64,000 bases of DNA from Branchiostoma floridae (taxonomy: Eukaryota > Chordata > Leptocardii > Amphioxiformes > Branchiostomatidae), in the NCBI RefSeq assembly GCF_000003815.2, contig NC_049980.1, positions 3,932,497 through 3,996,496 of the forward strand. Direction: 5' to 3'. Under the pieces are notes generated by a model that saw nothing but the letters and a program-made list of their open reading frames with translations, had not been told where the DNA came from and searched no databases. The first letter of the stretch is position 1; every line of letters begins with the position of its first letter. The translations under genes and the position numbers were made by a program. Positions 36,601 to 48,600 of the stretch are shown piece by piece.

Positions 36601-39600
36601 GTGAGACTTACAGTGTATGTGCACCAGGTCTGGGTTAACCGTACCTTACTGTAGTAGGCCTAGGAAAAAAGATGCTGTTTCTGGTGACCCCACCTACCCT
36701 AGAAAAGAAATTGCCAACTTTGGTTGGCAACCAGTCTGCTCTGGCAAGGAACGTAATACACTTAAATCAAACATCTAGATCTGTGAGATGAAAACGTTGT
36801 AAGCTGTGGAGGCAGACCTGATGTATGTGGTAACCTCAGCGCAGGGTTAAGGCTAATCAGAATGGTCGGGAAAGTTGAGTGAGACTTACAGTGTGTGTAG
36901 CCAGGTCTGGGTTAACTGTACCTTACTGCAGTAGGCCTAGGAAGTAAGATGCTGTGTTTCTGGTAACCCCTCCTAGCCTAACAACAAACTGCCAACTTTG
37001 GATGGCGACCAGTCTGACAAGGAACAATATATACTTAAATCAAACATCTGTGCGATGAAAACGTTGTAAGCTGTGGAGGCAGACCTGATGTATGTGGTAA
37101 CCTCAGCGCAGGGTTAAGGCTAATCAGACTGGTTGGGAAAGTGGGGTGAGACTTACAGTGTATGTAGTCAGGTCTGGGTTAACCTTATTGCAGTAGGCCT
37201 AGATAAAAAGATGCTGTGTTTCTGGTAACCCCACCTACCCTAACAACATGCTGCCAACTTTGGGTGGCGACCAGTCTGACAAGGAACAATATATACTTAA
37301 ATCAAACATCTGTGTGAGTAAAATGGTGTAAGCTGTGTATCAAGACCTGATGTATGTGGTAACCTCAGCGCAGGGTTAAGGCTATCAGACTGGTTGGGAA
37401 AGTGGGGTGAGACTTACAGTGTATGTGCACCAGGTCTGGGTTAACCGTACCTTACTGTAGTAGGCCTAGGAAAAAAGATGCTGTTTCTGGTGACCCCACC
37501 TACCCTAGAAAAGAAATTGCCAACTTTGGTTGGCAACCAGTCTGCTCTGGCAAGGAACGTAATACACTTAAATCAAACATCTAGATCTGTGAGATGAAAA
37601 CGTTGTAAGCTGTGGAGGCAGACCTGATGTATGTGGTAACCTCAGCGCAGGGTTAAGGCTAATCAGAATGGTCGGGAAAGTTGAGTGAGACTTACAGTGT
37701 GTGTAGCCAGGTCTGGGTTAACTGTACCTTACTGTAGTAGGCCTAGGAAAAAAGATGCTGTTTCTGGTGACCCCGTCTACCCTAACAACAAACTGCCAAC
37801 TTTGGATGGCGACCAGTCTGACAAGGAACAATATACTTAATTCAAACATCTGTGCGATGAAAATGTTGTTAGCCGTGTAGGCAGACCTGACGTATGTGGT
37901 AACCTCAGTGCAGGGTTAAGGCTAATCAGACTGGTTGGGAAAGTGGGGTGAGACTTACAGTGTATGTAGTCAGGTCTGGGTTAACCTTATTGCAGTAGGC
38001 CTAGGAAGAAAGATGCTGTGTTTCTGTCTTTCTTTCTTACTTTCTTTCTTTCTTTAATGAAGATGAAACAACTTAAATCAAACATCTGTGTGATGAAAAC
38101 GTTGTAAAATAGTCATCCAACATCATCTTTCCAGTTCTTGTACAGCAGATAAAGTGATATACATGTAACATGTACATGTAATAGACCCACCAAACCTACT
38201 CACCGAGTCTTGACACACTGCATACAAATTACTTTGAAATTGTTTGTATAGTAGTGCACCTGTAGAACTAAATATTTGATAGGATGTTGAAAATACTGGG
38301 TTTTTTTCATGCATTTCTGTTTGACTTTGACTGAAATCTAAAAAAATGATAGACAGATAAGAGAATCCCCACCTACATGCATGTACATGTGACTACCCAT
38401 GATTTTATTTCCAGGACTGTAATCGTAACCATAACATATTTTTCCTAGGCCTGATGAAACTGTTTGTACTTGGCAAGACTCTTCTGAGTTTGAAATGATG
38501 AATAGGGCTAGTCAGATCAGTGGGAACATTGGGTGAGACTTGAGGTTGCCTGAGTTAAGCTGGCCTTACGAAACTTTCTAAAGGCTCACAAAAATTGCCA
38601 AATACTTTTCAGAAGTTGAAATGATGAATAGGGCTAGCCAGAGAAAGTGGGAGTAGACTTGAATTGTTGTCTGACCTGGTCATATGAATTCAAAGGAAGG
38701 CTCAATATTTACAGTGATCTTTTCTCCTTGCCAAGGATTTTCAAAGTTGAAATGATGAAAAGGGAAGGTTAAATCAGTGGGGAAAGTGGGGTTAGACTTG
38801 ACTTTGTCTCAGTTAACCTCTTATGAATCTAAATTTTTGATATTTGAGTGAGTATCTTCTCTTCTTTCCAAGAATTTGCGGAGGTTTAAATGATGAATGG
38901 GCTAATCAAAGTGTAGGAGAAAGTGGGAAGAGGCTTGATGTTGTCGTCATGACTTAACCTTGCCATATGTATGATCATGAAACTTTCTTAAGGCTTAAAA
39001 TTCACAGTTTTTTTTGTACACCATGCCGAGACTTTCAATAGGTTGCAGTGATGAATTGGGATAATCAGAGCAGTAGGGAAAGTGGGGTGGGACTTGATGT
39101 TGTCAGAGTTAACCCGGATAGGAAACTTTCTAAAGACTCAAACAATATGATTGTATAGTATTGCCACATTGTCAAAATGTGATTTTTCAGAGGTTGACAA
39201 GGTGAATAGGGGCCTAGTCACATAATTATTTGTGGGTGTGTGTGGGGGGGGGGAGGAGGCTTGATGTTGTGTTAACCTGACCAATCACAAAACTTTCTAA
39301 AGGCTCAATATTCAGTTACTGTTTGTTAAATCCTTGCCAGGACTTTCAGACTCTGAGGTTGAAATGATGACTAGGTGCAGTTAAAACTGAGTGGGGTAGA
39401 CTTAATTCCGTCTGAGTTAACTTGACCAATTAGAAAACTTTCTAAAGGGCCAATATTTCACAGTTACAGTTTGTTAACTCCTTGCCAAGACTTTTCAGAG
39501 GTTGAAATGATGACTAGGTGCAGTTAAAACTGAGTGGGGTAGACTTAATTTTGTCTGAGTTATGTTGACCAATTAGAAAACTTTAAAAAGGCTCAATATT

Positions 39601-42600
39601 TCACAGTTACAGTTTGTTCACTCCTTGCAAAGACTTTTAAGAGGTTGAAATGAGCTAGTATAAGAGCTGGGGAAAGGTATGGTAAAGTTATGACCATGAA
39701 AAAGGTAGAGTCTGTGGTATTTATTGTTTGAAGGGGTGTTAAACTAGCTCATATTATTGGTAAAGCACAAGGCAGCACGACCTACAATAAGCTTCCCAAT
39801 TGCCAAGTCATAGGCTTTGCTAAATTGTAACCAAAGAGTCTTATCTTCTTTGTTTTCCAATCATGATGTTTCATTTATGAGGTTAACAATATTTAAAAGG
39901 CAATCCAATCTGTACAACTTGATAAGAATCTGAGATTTACTTCTGGACGTTTGAAGTTACATCCTTCACCCATCTTCAGCATTACTACTATATTGAAGGT
40001 ACTGGCAGGACATTTCATTACATCAGTTGAACAGTTGAACATGTCAAAGTCACTAACTCATATTTTTAGATAATCCCTCACAAAGCTCAGTCATACAGTA
40101 GACACATACAATTGTACTGGGCCATGGGACACTTTTCTATTGTGATTCCAATGTCACTGAAGGACACACATGTGAAACCCAATGGAAAACATAGCTAATA
40201 TCCATGACCAATTGCTCCACCCACTGAAACACAAGGACCTGCCAGCCGGCTGTCTGCTATACTCTCCTCCTAGGAGTGATTGATTACCATGAAACTCATG
40301 AGAAACTCATTGGAATGACAGTCTCTAATTGGCAATAAGGAAACTTTTTAGATATGTATCCCCCGGAGCAAACATTAGGAACCCTCTGATTAGAAGAAAA
40401 AGGAAGATACAGACAGGGGATATATTTCCTCTTATGCTGGGTGTGTTTCTCTTGTGTTTTCCCTGAGTTTTGACTATTGAAATAAGCTTTGGAAGGATAA
40501 TGTAAGTGCTGTTACTCATATGCATTTATGTTACTCAATATGTAAATCATGTTAACCTTGATGTTGTAATACGTGGGACTGCGTAGCACAGTGGGACCGT
40601 GTTAGGCCCGTGACCGAGAGATCGCGGGTTCGAATCCGGCTGCCGTTACTGATCTTGTGCCCTTGGGAGAGGTACTTAACACGACTTTCCTCACTTTACT
40701 GACAGATGAAAATGAGTACCTAGCTTTGGCTAGGGCTGTCCCTTGGATAGGACATTAAATGGAGGTCCCGTGTCTGGGGAGAGCCATACCCCAGGCAGGT
40801 TAAAGAACCCGCCACACGTACGATGGTGCGGTGTGAGTGGTTCAAAACCTATAGTACCTTGGCCGCACCTGGGGCAATTACTGTCGTATTGACGTCACCT
40901 GAATGGCGCAGAATGGCAGCTCGCTCGAGGCCCTTGTGATTTAGCCCCTCCTATTGTAAGCTCCTCGCAATTCAGCCCCTGGCTGCAAAGAGTGAGTAGT
41001 CTGCCCACCCAATAACATAATACATTGTGTCTCCTCAGGAACCAGGCTGTTGGTGGGCAGTAACTCCATCCAGCTGTGGGGATGTCCTGACCTGATGGAG
41101 AAGGCTGATGGGATGGAGGAAGAGGAGGAGGAGGATGCATTTGGAACAGGTAAGGATAGTAAAAAGTGAATTTGCATTACTACCATCCCATTTGGAAAAA
41201 GGGCCTCCCCAGTATGTTTTTTCTGGATCTGTTATGTGGAAGTTTGCAAATACATGGCCCTGAGGGACTCCCTGCAGCTACCTGGCTATTTTGGGGCACG
41301 GCTGGGCCCCAGGATTTTTTAAACTACGAATACGAATTAAAATCAACCTAGGAACTGGCAATGAATAGATGCTGTGACTTATAAAAACACCAAAAGTAGC
41401 ACCAGTTGTATCCAGCTGTCCACTAGGACAAAATTGTGGCTTTAGAGCCCGTATGAGGATCTGGATACATCCGAAGGGGCACTGCTGCAAATTGGACCAT
41501 AGCATAAGACAAATATATTTCTCCCTTTGTAAAGCAACAATTTAACATATTGCTGCATGCCCTTGGGATATCCCTACTGGGCCTGAGGCATCTTTTTAGC
41601 TAGAGGTTATGCCCAAAGACTTTTTCACAAGTTTCCTTCTTCTGTGCCAGGAACAGTGGAAGACATACAGAGCACCTGGGCATGTATCTGGCAGTGCCGT
41701 ACTGCCACAGCTGTCTGCCACCTGCAGTTCTCACCTGATGGGCAGCTGTTTGCTTCAGCTGGAAAGGTAAGTGCCTGACAGTATACTGTGAATGTACTAG
41801 AACATCCCCAGTATGTTGAAGTTAAACATAAATAGAGAAATGCAAAAACTGAGCTGCTTTTGACGGTCAGCCATTAGATTTCATTCTGATTGTGCTTATT
41901 TTCATTATTAGGTTTCTGTTTGCCAATTCATGCAAGGTAACAGATACCCAAGGGACAGGACAAAATTCAGAAACTGTCAGCATCCGTTTTCCGACTGTGA
42001 CTGGACGAAAATTTGCATTTATTAAAACTCTTGACTTTAGGCCTAAATTCTCAAGCAGAGTTTTAGTTTAAATGCTGGTAATCCAGTGAAATATTAATTC
42101 AGTTATTGATGAAAGACAACAGATGCTGTCTAAACTGGCTGTCTTTTTCCAATTGTTATCCAATAAGAATTGCTTGAGTAGCAGTCTGTTACTTGAAATG
42201 TGTATCTCATTATCTGGATGTTTAGTCTTCAATGATGTTAAAGACACAATCTGTTGCTATTGAACAGGAGGACCGCCTGGTGAAGATCTGGTTTGACTCC
42301 CGCCAGTGGAGATCCAGCCTGCTGCAGGACTGGAAGGCGGGCAGCGCCGAGGAACCGGTCTCGACCGGTCTGTACTCCTTCATCTACATCGCCCACCCCC
42401 GGGCTGTCACCGGATTCTCCTGGCGCCGCACCAGCAAGTACATGCCCAAGTAAGGGAGTTTCACGTTCATCTGTCTTTCTGTGTGTGTCTGTGTGTCTGT
42501 CTGTCTGTCTGTCTGTCTGTATTCCTTCATCTACATCAGCTTCTCAGGATGTGCCAGCAAGTACATGCCCAAGTAAGGAAGTTTCATAGTTATGTCTGAG

Positions 42601-45600
42601 TGTCTGTCTGTCTGTCTGTTGCCTATCTGTATTGGAGTTATGATCTAGTCTGCACGCCATGCCTGTACATGAGTGGTTCTAAGGGTTCTAACTAGTGCAT
42701 TTTAGCGTAGTGGACCACTACGCTAAAATTTGTGACCAGTACGCTAAAATAAGGGCCACTACGCTAATTTGTAGCTGGTGTAATGGTGCTTTGCTATCAT
42801 TTGCTAGTTCAACAATGTCTGAACAATGGAAAATAATGATATGCCATTCAAAACTGACCAAAAAATCCTTCATAATTCCATGTGATGTTTTCAGAGTGCC
42901 GAATTTTAACTCTACATTGTCAAAATCTCACTGTGGAGGGGCCAAGATCCCCCTTTCACAACAATCTCCTGATTGTTCACTTTGCTATGTATACCATGCC
43001 ATTCCGCTAAATCCTGGCTAGAACCCTGTTTCCGTGCATCATCTGTTGCGCAAGTGGTAAGTGAGTTGTACCAGTCCTGCTTACAATGTGCAATCTTTCT
43101 GCGATTGGCACGTTACCGTTACGTACTAGTAATACTATGCCAGCCATACTTACAGGTGCTGCTTACGTACAGTTTCCATACTCACTTGCATGGCCGTACA
43201 GGGCCTGAGGGACAGCCCTAACTGCAATTACCAGGTATCTGTGTGTGAAGGGAGGAAAGTCGTGTTGTAGTCATTTACCTTAGGTTACAACGTCAACAGG
43301 ACATGTCATGACATTAAGAGATTCAAACTCGGGACCTCTAGTGTCTGGGCCAAACACCCTTCTATCGTTACACCATGTTGACACCACTGACTTTGTTTGT
43401 CCTTCTGTATTAGAGTGTTCTTTATAGTTACAATGATATACTCAAGTCTTTTACCAGTGCTCTCAATGTAGATACACGATGTAAACAGTTAACTAATGAC
43501 AACCTGTTTGTACGTATAATTATGACAACCACAGACAACATTGTACAACAAAAACTCTGTGAGTTTGTATCACATGTTTTAAGAAAAGGGAAGAGGCATG
43601 CAAACGCTAGATATAGTGATAGCATAGCTCAAGATGTATTGTTTATTCAAGTGTAATACTACTTGTAATAGTTCTTAGTTTTTAGTATCCCATCATGGGA
43701 TTTGATGTATTTAGCCCACATGGGCAGGAACATGCAAATAAAGATCATCATCAAATTGTATGACATTTTTCTACCCAGGGGTTCGATAGCCAACTGCCTG
43801 GTCACCTCCTGTCGCGACAACATCTGCCGCATCTGGTGCGAGACGGTTCTACCGGAGCACAACCTGGCGCTACTGCAACAGGAGCGCGTTCTCATCGACT
43901 CCGAGAGCTACCAGGCCGCGCCCCAACGCCACACGTCCAAGTTTGCACACACGGCACAGCTATTTGTAAGTTGATAAGACTATTCTGGGTCAGCAAAGGA
44001 GTTCACAAAACACAGCTGAAATTTTTCATCCTTCATAATATAATTATTGGCACAGCAAAAGCACAGGGATGTTTGTGACATACACGTAGAGTATATAACG
44101 CTAGTTTTCCTTTATCTGCTGGGTAACGTTAGACTCTCACAGTTGTATTTTTTAAACAGTATTATGGGCGTCAAGTAGACGAACGATAGTTTCAAATTGC
44201 ATTATAAATGGTAAGCTTTAAATATTGAAATACACTGTTTTTAAAAACAATAGGACCTGGTATACTATTAGGTTACCCTCAAGGTGGATCAAGGCAAACT
44301 GATTTTTAGTGTCAAGGACAGATGCTTAATTGATTAATTATGATTAGAACATTTCTATCAAATACCTAGAAATTTATTTAATACCTTACTTGCGACAAGT
44401 CTGTGTTACGCTGTCCCCCATGAGTATAAAATCTGGCTTTCTGATTGGTCGACATTGTCAGCTGACTATATGATAATTCACATAAAGACCTAATATATGT
44501 TGTGTACATCTAAGTTAACGTTGATTGTTGACTCCTGGATCCTCTGAGTTCGTAGATCCTTTCTTACATTTTTCATTCATTTACATCATTCTCTTGATTT
44601 CTTTTAGACGTGTCCACCGACGTGTGACCACAACGGCTTCAAGTCTTTCATTTCACTCTGTTGTATTTTTTCTTCCTCCGCCAAGAAACCTGTCTTCCAG
44701 ACAGTGAACAATCGTAGGGTGGTCGTCCCCTTCAAGAATGTAACTGAAGAAATCCAGGCCACAGCCTTTCAGTTCCTCTTCTCCACCCTAAGAAAGCGAC
44801 GCCCACAGAAAAGGAAAAAGGTTCTCCCAAGTCGAAAACAGATTGCATGATCAATGGTGTTCATGAACGTGGGTCGAATATAGGTTGAGGGTCATGGTGA
44901 ATGGTCTTGTGAAAATAGAGGTCTTGTGGTTTAGTCTCAGCACTTGGACAAGCTATTCTCACCGCCTATAGGCTAATGTCATATTTGCTAACCGGGGCTT
45001 GGCCAGGCTGTTAGTGACAACGAAAAATAGAAAGTTTAACTTACACGCAAAGATATACAAAATAATGCCTATGACCTCAAGAAAAAGCTGCCTGCAGGCC
45101 GATTTGAACTTTCATGAATAAACAAACTAAGGTTCAAACAAATTCTCTTTACGTCTTGTGTAGTTTGGTGTCTTTTACATCTGATTCATACTTTTTGCTC
45201 CTGAAAGCTGTCTGGCCGGGCCCCAATTTGGAAATGTGACGTAGGCCTACATATAACTCTGTACAGGGTTTGAAGTGCACTTTTACCTGCAATACTGCAC
45301 GTTGTAAAAAAATTCATCTGCAATTTGGAAAAACTTTCTGCAAAGAAGAAGACATCAATCCATTGGCCATCGTTTCTGCCTAAAACATGCTGGTGAATGG
45401 TTGAACCGTTATTAATACCTCCAAGCTTCTGTTATTAGCTGTTAAATTGCAAGTTTTGTGGTAAGCCGTCTATGCATGACACCCGAGCATAGTTCCGCAC
45501 ACTTAAAAGATTTGTGTGAGTTTTTTTAATTGCAGTCAAGAAAATTTGCCAACAAATTGCAACTTGCGTTTCAAGCCCTGGAGTGATATTACTTCTTGAA

Positions 45601-48600
45601 ACATCCTTAGAGACACTTTTAAGGAAACCGACTTAAAACCAATATCAATATGTCTTTCTTCCCTCCCCAGCATAAGATCCGGCACAACCTTAAGGTGAAG
45701 AGAAGACAGTCCCATCCGTCTGGTGACCTGACCTCGGGACAGTCCATCCTCACCCCACAGAGACACTGTCTATCCGGGGAGATGCCAGCCCTGAATACGC
45801 TTCACTTTCACCTGTCCGTCACTATCAATCTTAGCACAGGTAAGCCTGAACACTTTCATCTCTAACTTGCTTGTCACTATGAACCTACTTAGTAAGCACA
45901 AGTATCAACCTTTAGAGCAGTGTCACTCCTCTCACAGTATTGTCTTCAGCACCAGTAAGCATCGTGGCAAATAGCTCAAACAGAAGTTAATATGTATTGT
46001 GACATTATGTATAGAGCCACATAAGGGGTGCCATATCCTGTTTTAGTTTCAGTGAACTGCAAACATATAAATTAAACCACTGCAAAAGTTTCTGCATTTA
46101 CAGTATCACGTACATATAGAATACAACACGGTGTATTCCATATCACCCAAGGTGTCAGCCCGACCGCGGGTCGGATCGCCCGACGGCCGAAGGGGGGGCT
46201 GAGACCGAGGGTGATGCGGAATACACCGTGTTGTGTTTTATTTATGTCATACCCACCTGAGAAAACCCATGTTTTGATGCGAAATGCGCCAAAAGTTGAA
46301 GAAATTTGGTGCCCTCGAACAAAAAAGTGTTGCAACAGCAATGTTCCAACGTCCGAATCAGGTATTCGAATTGCCAACTGTGCCGTATTTGGCCCGCTCA
46401 AAACAGTTCGATTTATTCGAATGGAGCTTGTGTGATACGCCTTTCAAACCGGTCTGATACAGAAGTTACGACCCGGCCCGGAACACCCGTATCGAACGTT
46501 TTCGCGTCACAGGTATGACATAAAGTACAGGTATATATGGCGTATCTATATATCAATTGTGCTAATTTATCATGAAAATAAAAGAAAAAGTTGACAGTAA
46601 ATGTTATTCTCTTCATTGGCCCTTTCCAGACATTCCCCTCCTGCCGGTGGTTGCCGGTAGCAACGAGGACAAGTCGTTTGTGGTGCACTGGCTGAACAAC
46701 AAGGAGCTGCAGTTCACGCTGGTGATGGAGCTGTTCCTGCGCCAGCTACGGGAACTCCAGGACCAGGAGCACCCGCTAGAGGTCGCTGATAGGCCTGACT
46801 CTGACAACGAAGGTATGGGAACTTGATGAAAAACTGATAGGATATAGAATTCTTTTTACACAACCAGCAGGTACTTACATTGCTTACGTTTCAATGTCTC
46901 TCAGACACCTTCGTCAGAGCTTCTAACTAGAGTTCTGCTTCTCACTGCTATATGTAGCCGATACAAGTGGTGCTTTTTCATTGAGACACCAATCCCAAAC
47001 GTGTCTAAGCTTGTATCCCACATTAGGGATTGTTGTCTCAATGCAAAAGTGCCACTTGTATCGGCTACATATAGCGGTGAGAAGCAGAACTCCAGTTAGA
47101 AGCACTGACAAAGGTGTCTGAGAGACATCGAAACGTAAGCAATGTAAGTTCCTGCTGGTTGACAATGTGTAAAAAAAAAATATCCTATATTCTACCAACC
47201 TGATGAAACTATTTTTGGTCCATGAACAACTCTTAATTTATTCTAGCAGCTATATATATCATTTTGTTCAAGCATAGATGAAGACGTTATTTGATCATTT
47301 TCTCTGTCCTATTGTTGTGAGTCATTTTAGGTCCCATCTATCAACTTTCTATTTATTGTTCTCTGAATTAAAAGTTACTCTCTGTGACAGATCAACCAAA
47401 CAGTTCAACCAATTCAATGAGACATTTTTTTTCTCTTTCTCCATATCAGATAACTTGACAGAGGATGATGCCAGAAGTTCAGGTACTCGTTTGCATTACA
47501 TTTACATGTACTGAATATATCGTACAAGACTTCCATGCTGCAAATTTCTTACAAGTATTGTCAACACTAGCCATCTAGAGTTATCTGGCCTTAAGCCTGT
47601 ACCCCCTTCTAAACTTACTCCTTTGAGGAAGACCATGTCATCTTGGTGTTAGTCTGCACTCTGCAAGAACTGTCCCATGTTAAGTGCTTCACTTCTTTCT
47701 TCATGAAGTTGTCAATCATTGAAAAATGGGGTAATTCCCATGATTGCACCTCCTTTTTAAACTTCAGATTGTAAGCATGGAACAGTTTCAACTCCAGGTG
47801 TTAGTTTGCACTCTGCAAGTACAGTAGAAGCCAGTTAATTGCACGTCGGATAAACGCGCACTTCGGTCAATTGCACGGAATCCCCAAATTCCGTGGCGGT
47901 GCGGTCCAACTGGGTAACTTTGCATTATTGCACACGTCGGATAATTGAACGGAATTTGCTGGCAAATTGGGTGTGCAATTAAGTGGCTTCCACTGTACTA
48001 TCCCAATGCCATCGAACATAATGTTTCATTTGTTTTCCCTCAGGTGGCCTGTCATCTCGCTCTCCCATCAAGACACCCGACTCCCTCCTGAAGAGCCCCG
48101 GCGTATCAACCCCCTCCTTACACAGCCTCTCGGTGTCGGAGGCGCAGGCTGTGGGCAGCTCCAGCCTCCTGTCCCTCCCCACCTCCTCCATCCTGGACAG
48201 GAAGATCGAGAGCCTGCTGCGGGACTGGAACCGCAGTGCTGACATGCTGTTCAGCATCCACCCTGTGGACGGGTCCTTCCTGGTCTGGCTGGTCGAGTAT
48301 CTGGATGAGACGCATCCGGGAGCTTTCCGACAGGCACAGGTATATAAACAATGAATATCCTATATTGCATGTTTTAGACATAGAAAACTGGGTCCCCTGT
48401 TTTAACACCAAAAGTCACTTAAACTCGTTATACGAGCAGTCGCAATGATGTCATGGTGACGCAGTGGTAGGCAAAAAGCAGGTGTTTGGCAAATGATTGA
48501 TTTACATATTAAACAGTAATTTGATCTACTAATTTAAATATCAATTTTTAATCCAATCTACTGACGTCCTGGTAGGCACCAGCAGTCAAATACCCCAGAT

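Larger units (their letters stand above)
35257..41038. other. Intron 3, 5.8 kb
   Basis: Holds the CTGATTGG array, a SINE relic (36000-36180), the higher-order array (36520-38040), its degenerate relatives (38440-39680) and a second SINE (40572-40840). Nothing recognisable at 39700-40560 apart from short open frames. Confidence 0.7.

Noticed and set aside
42573-42578. Second GTAAGG donor as an alternative exon 6 end
   Set aside because: The duplicated segment lacks the upstream exon reading, and joining it to exon 7 would need an unsupported mini-exon; treated as a duplicate, not an exon.
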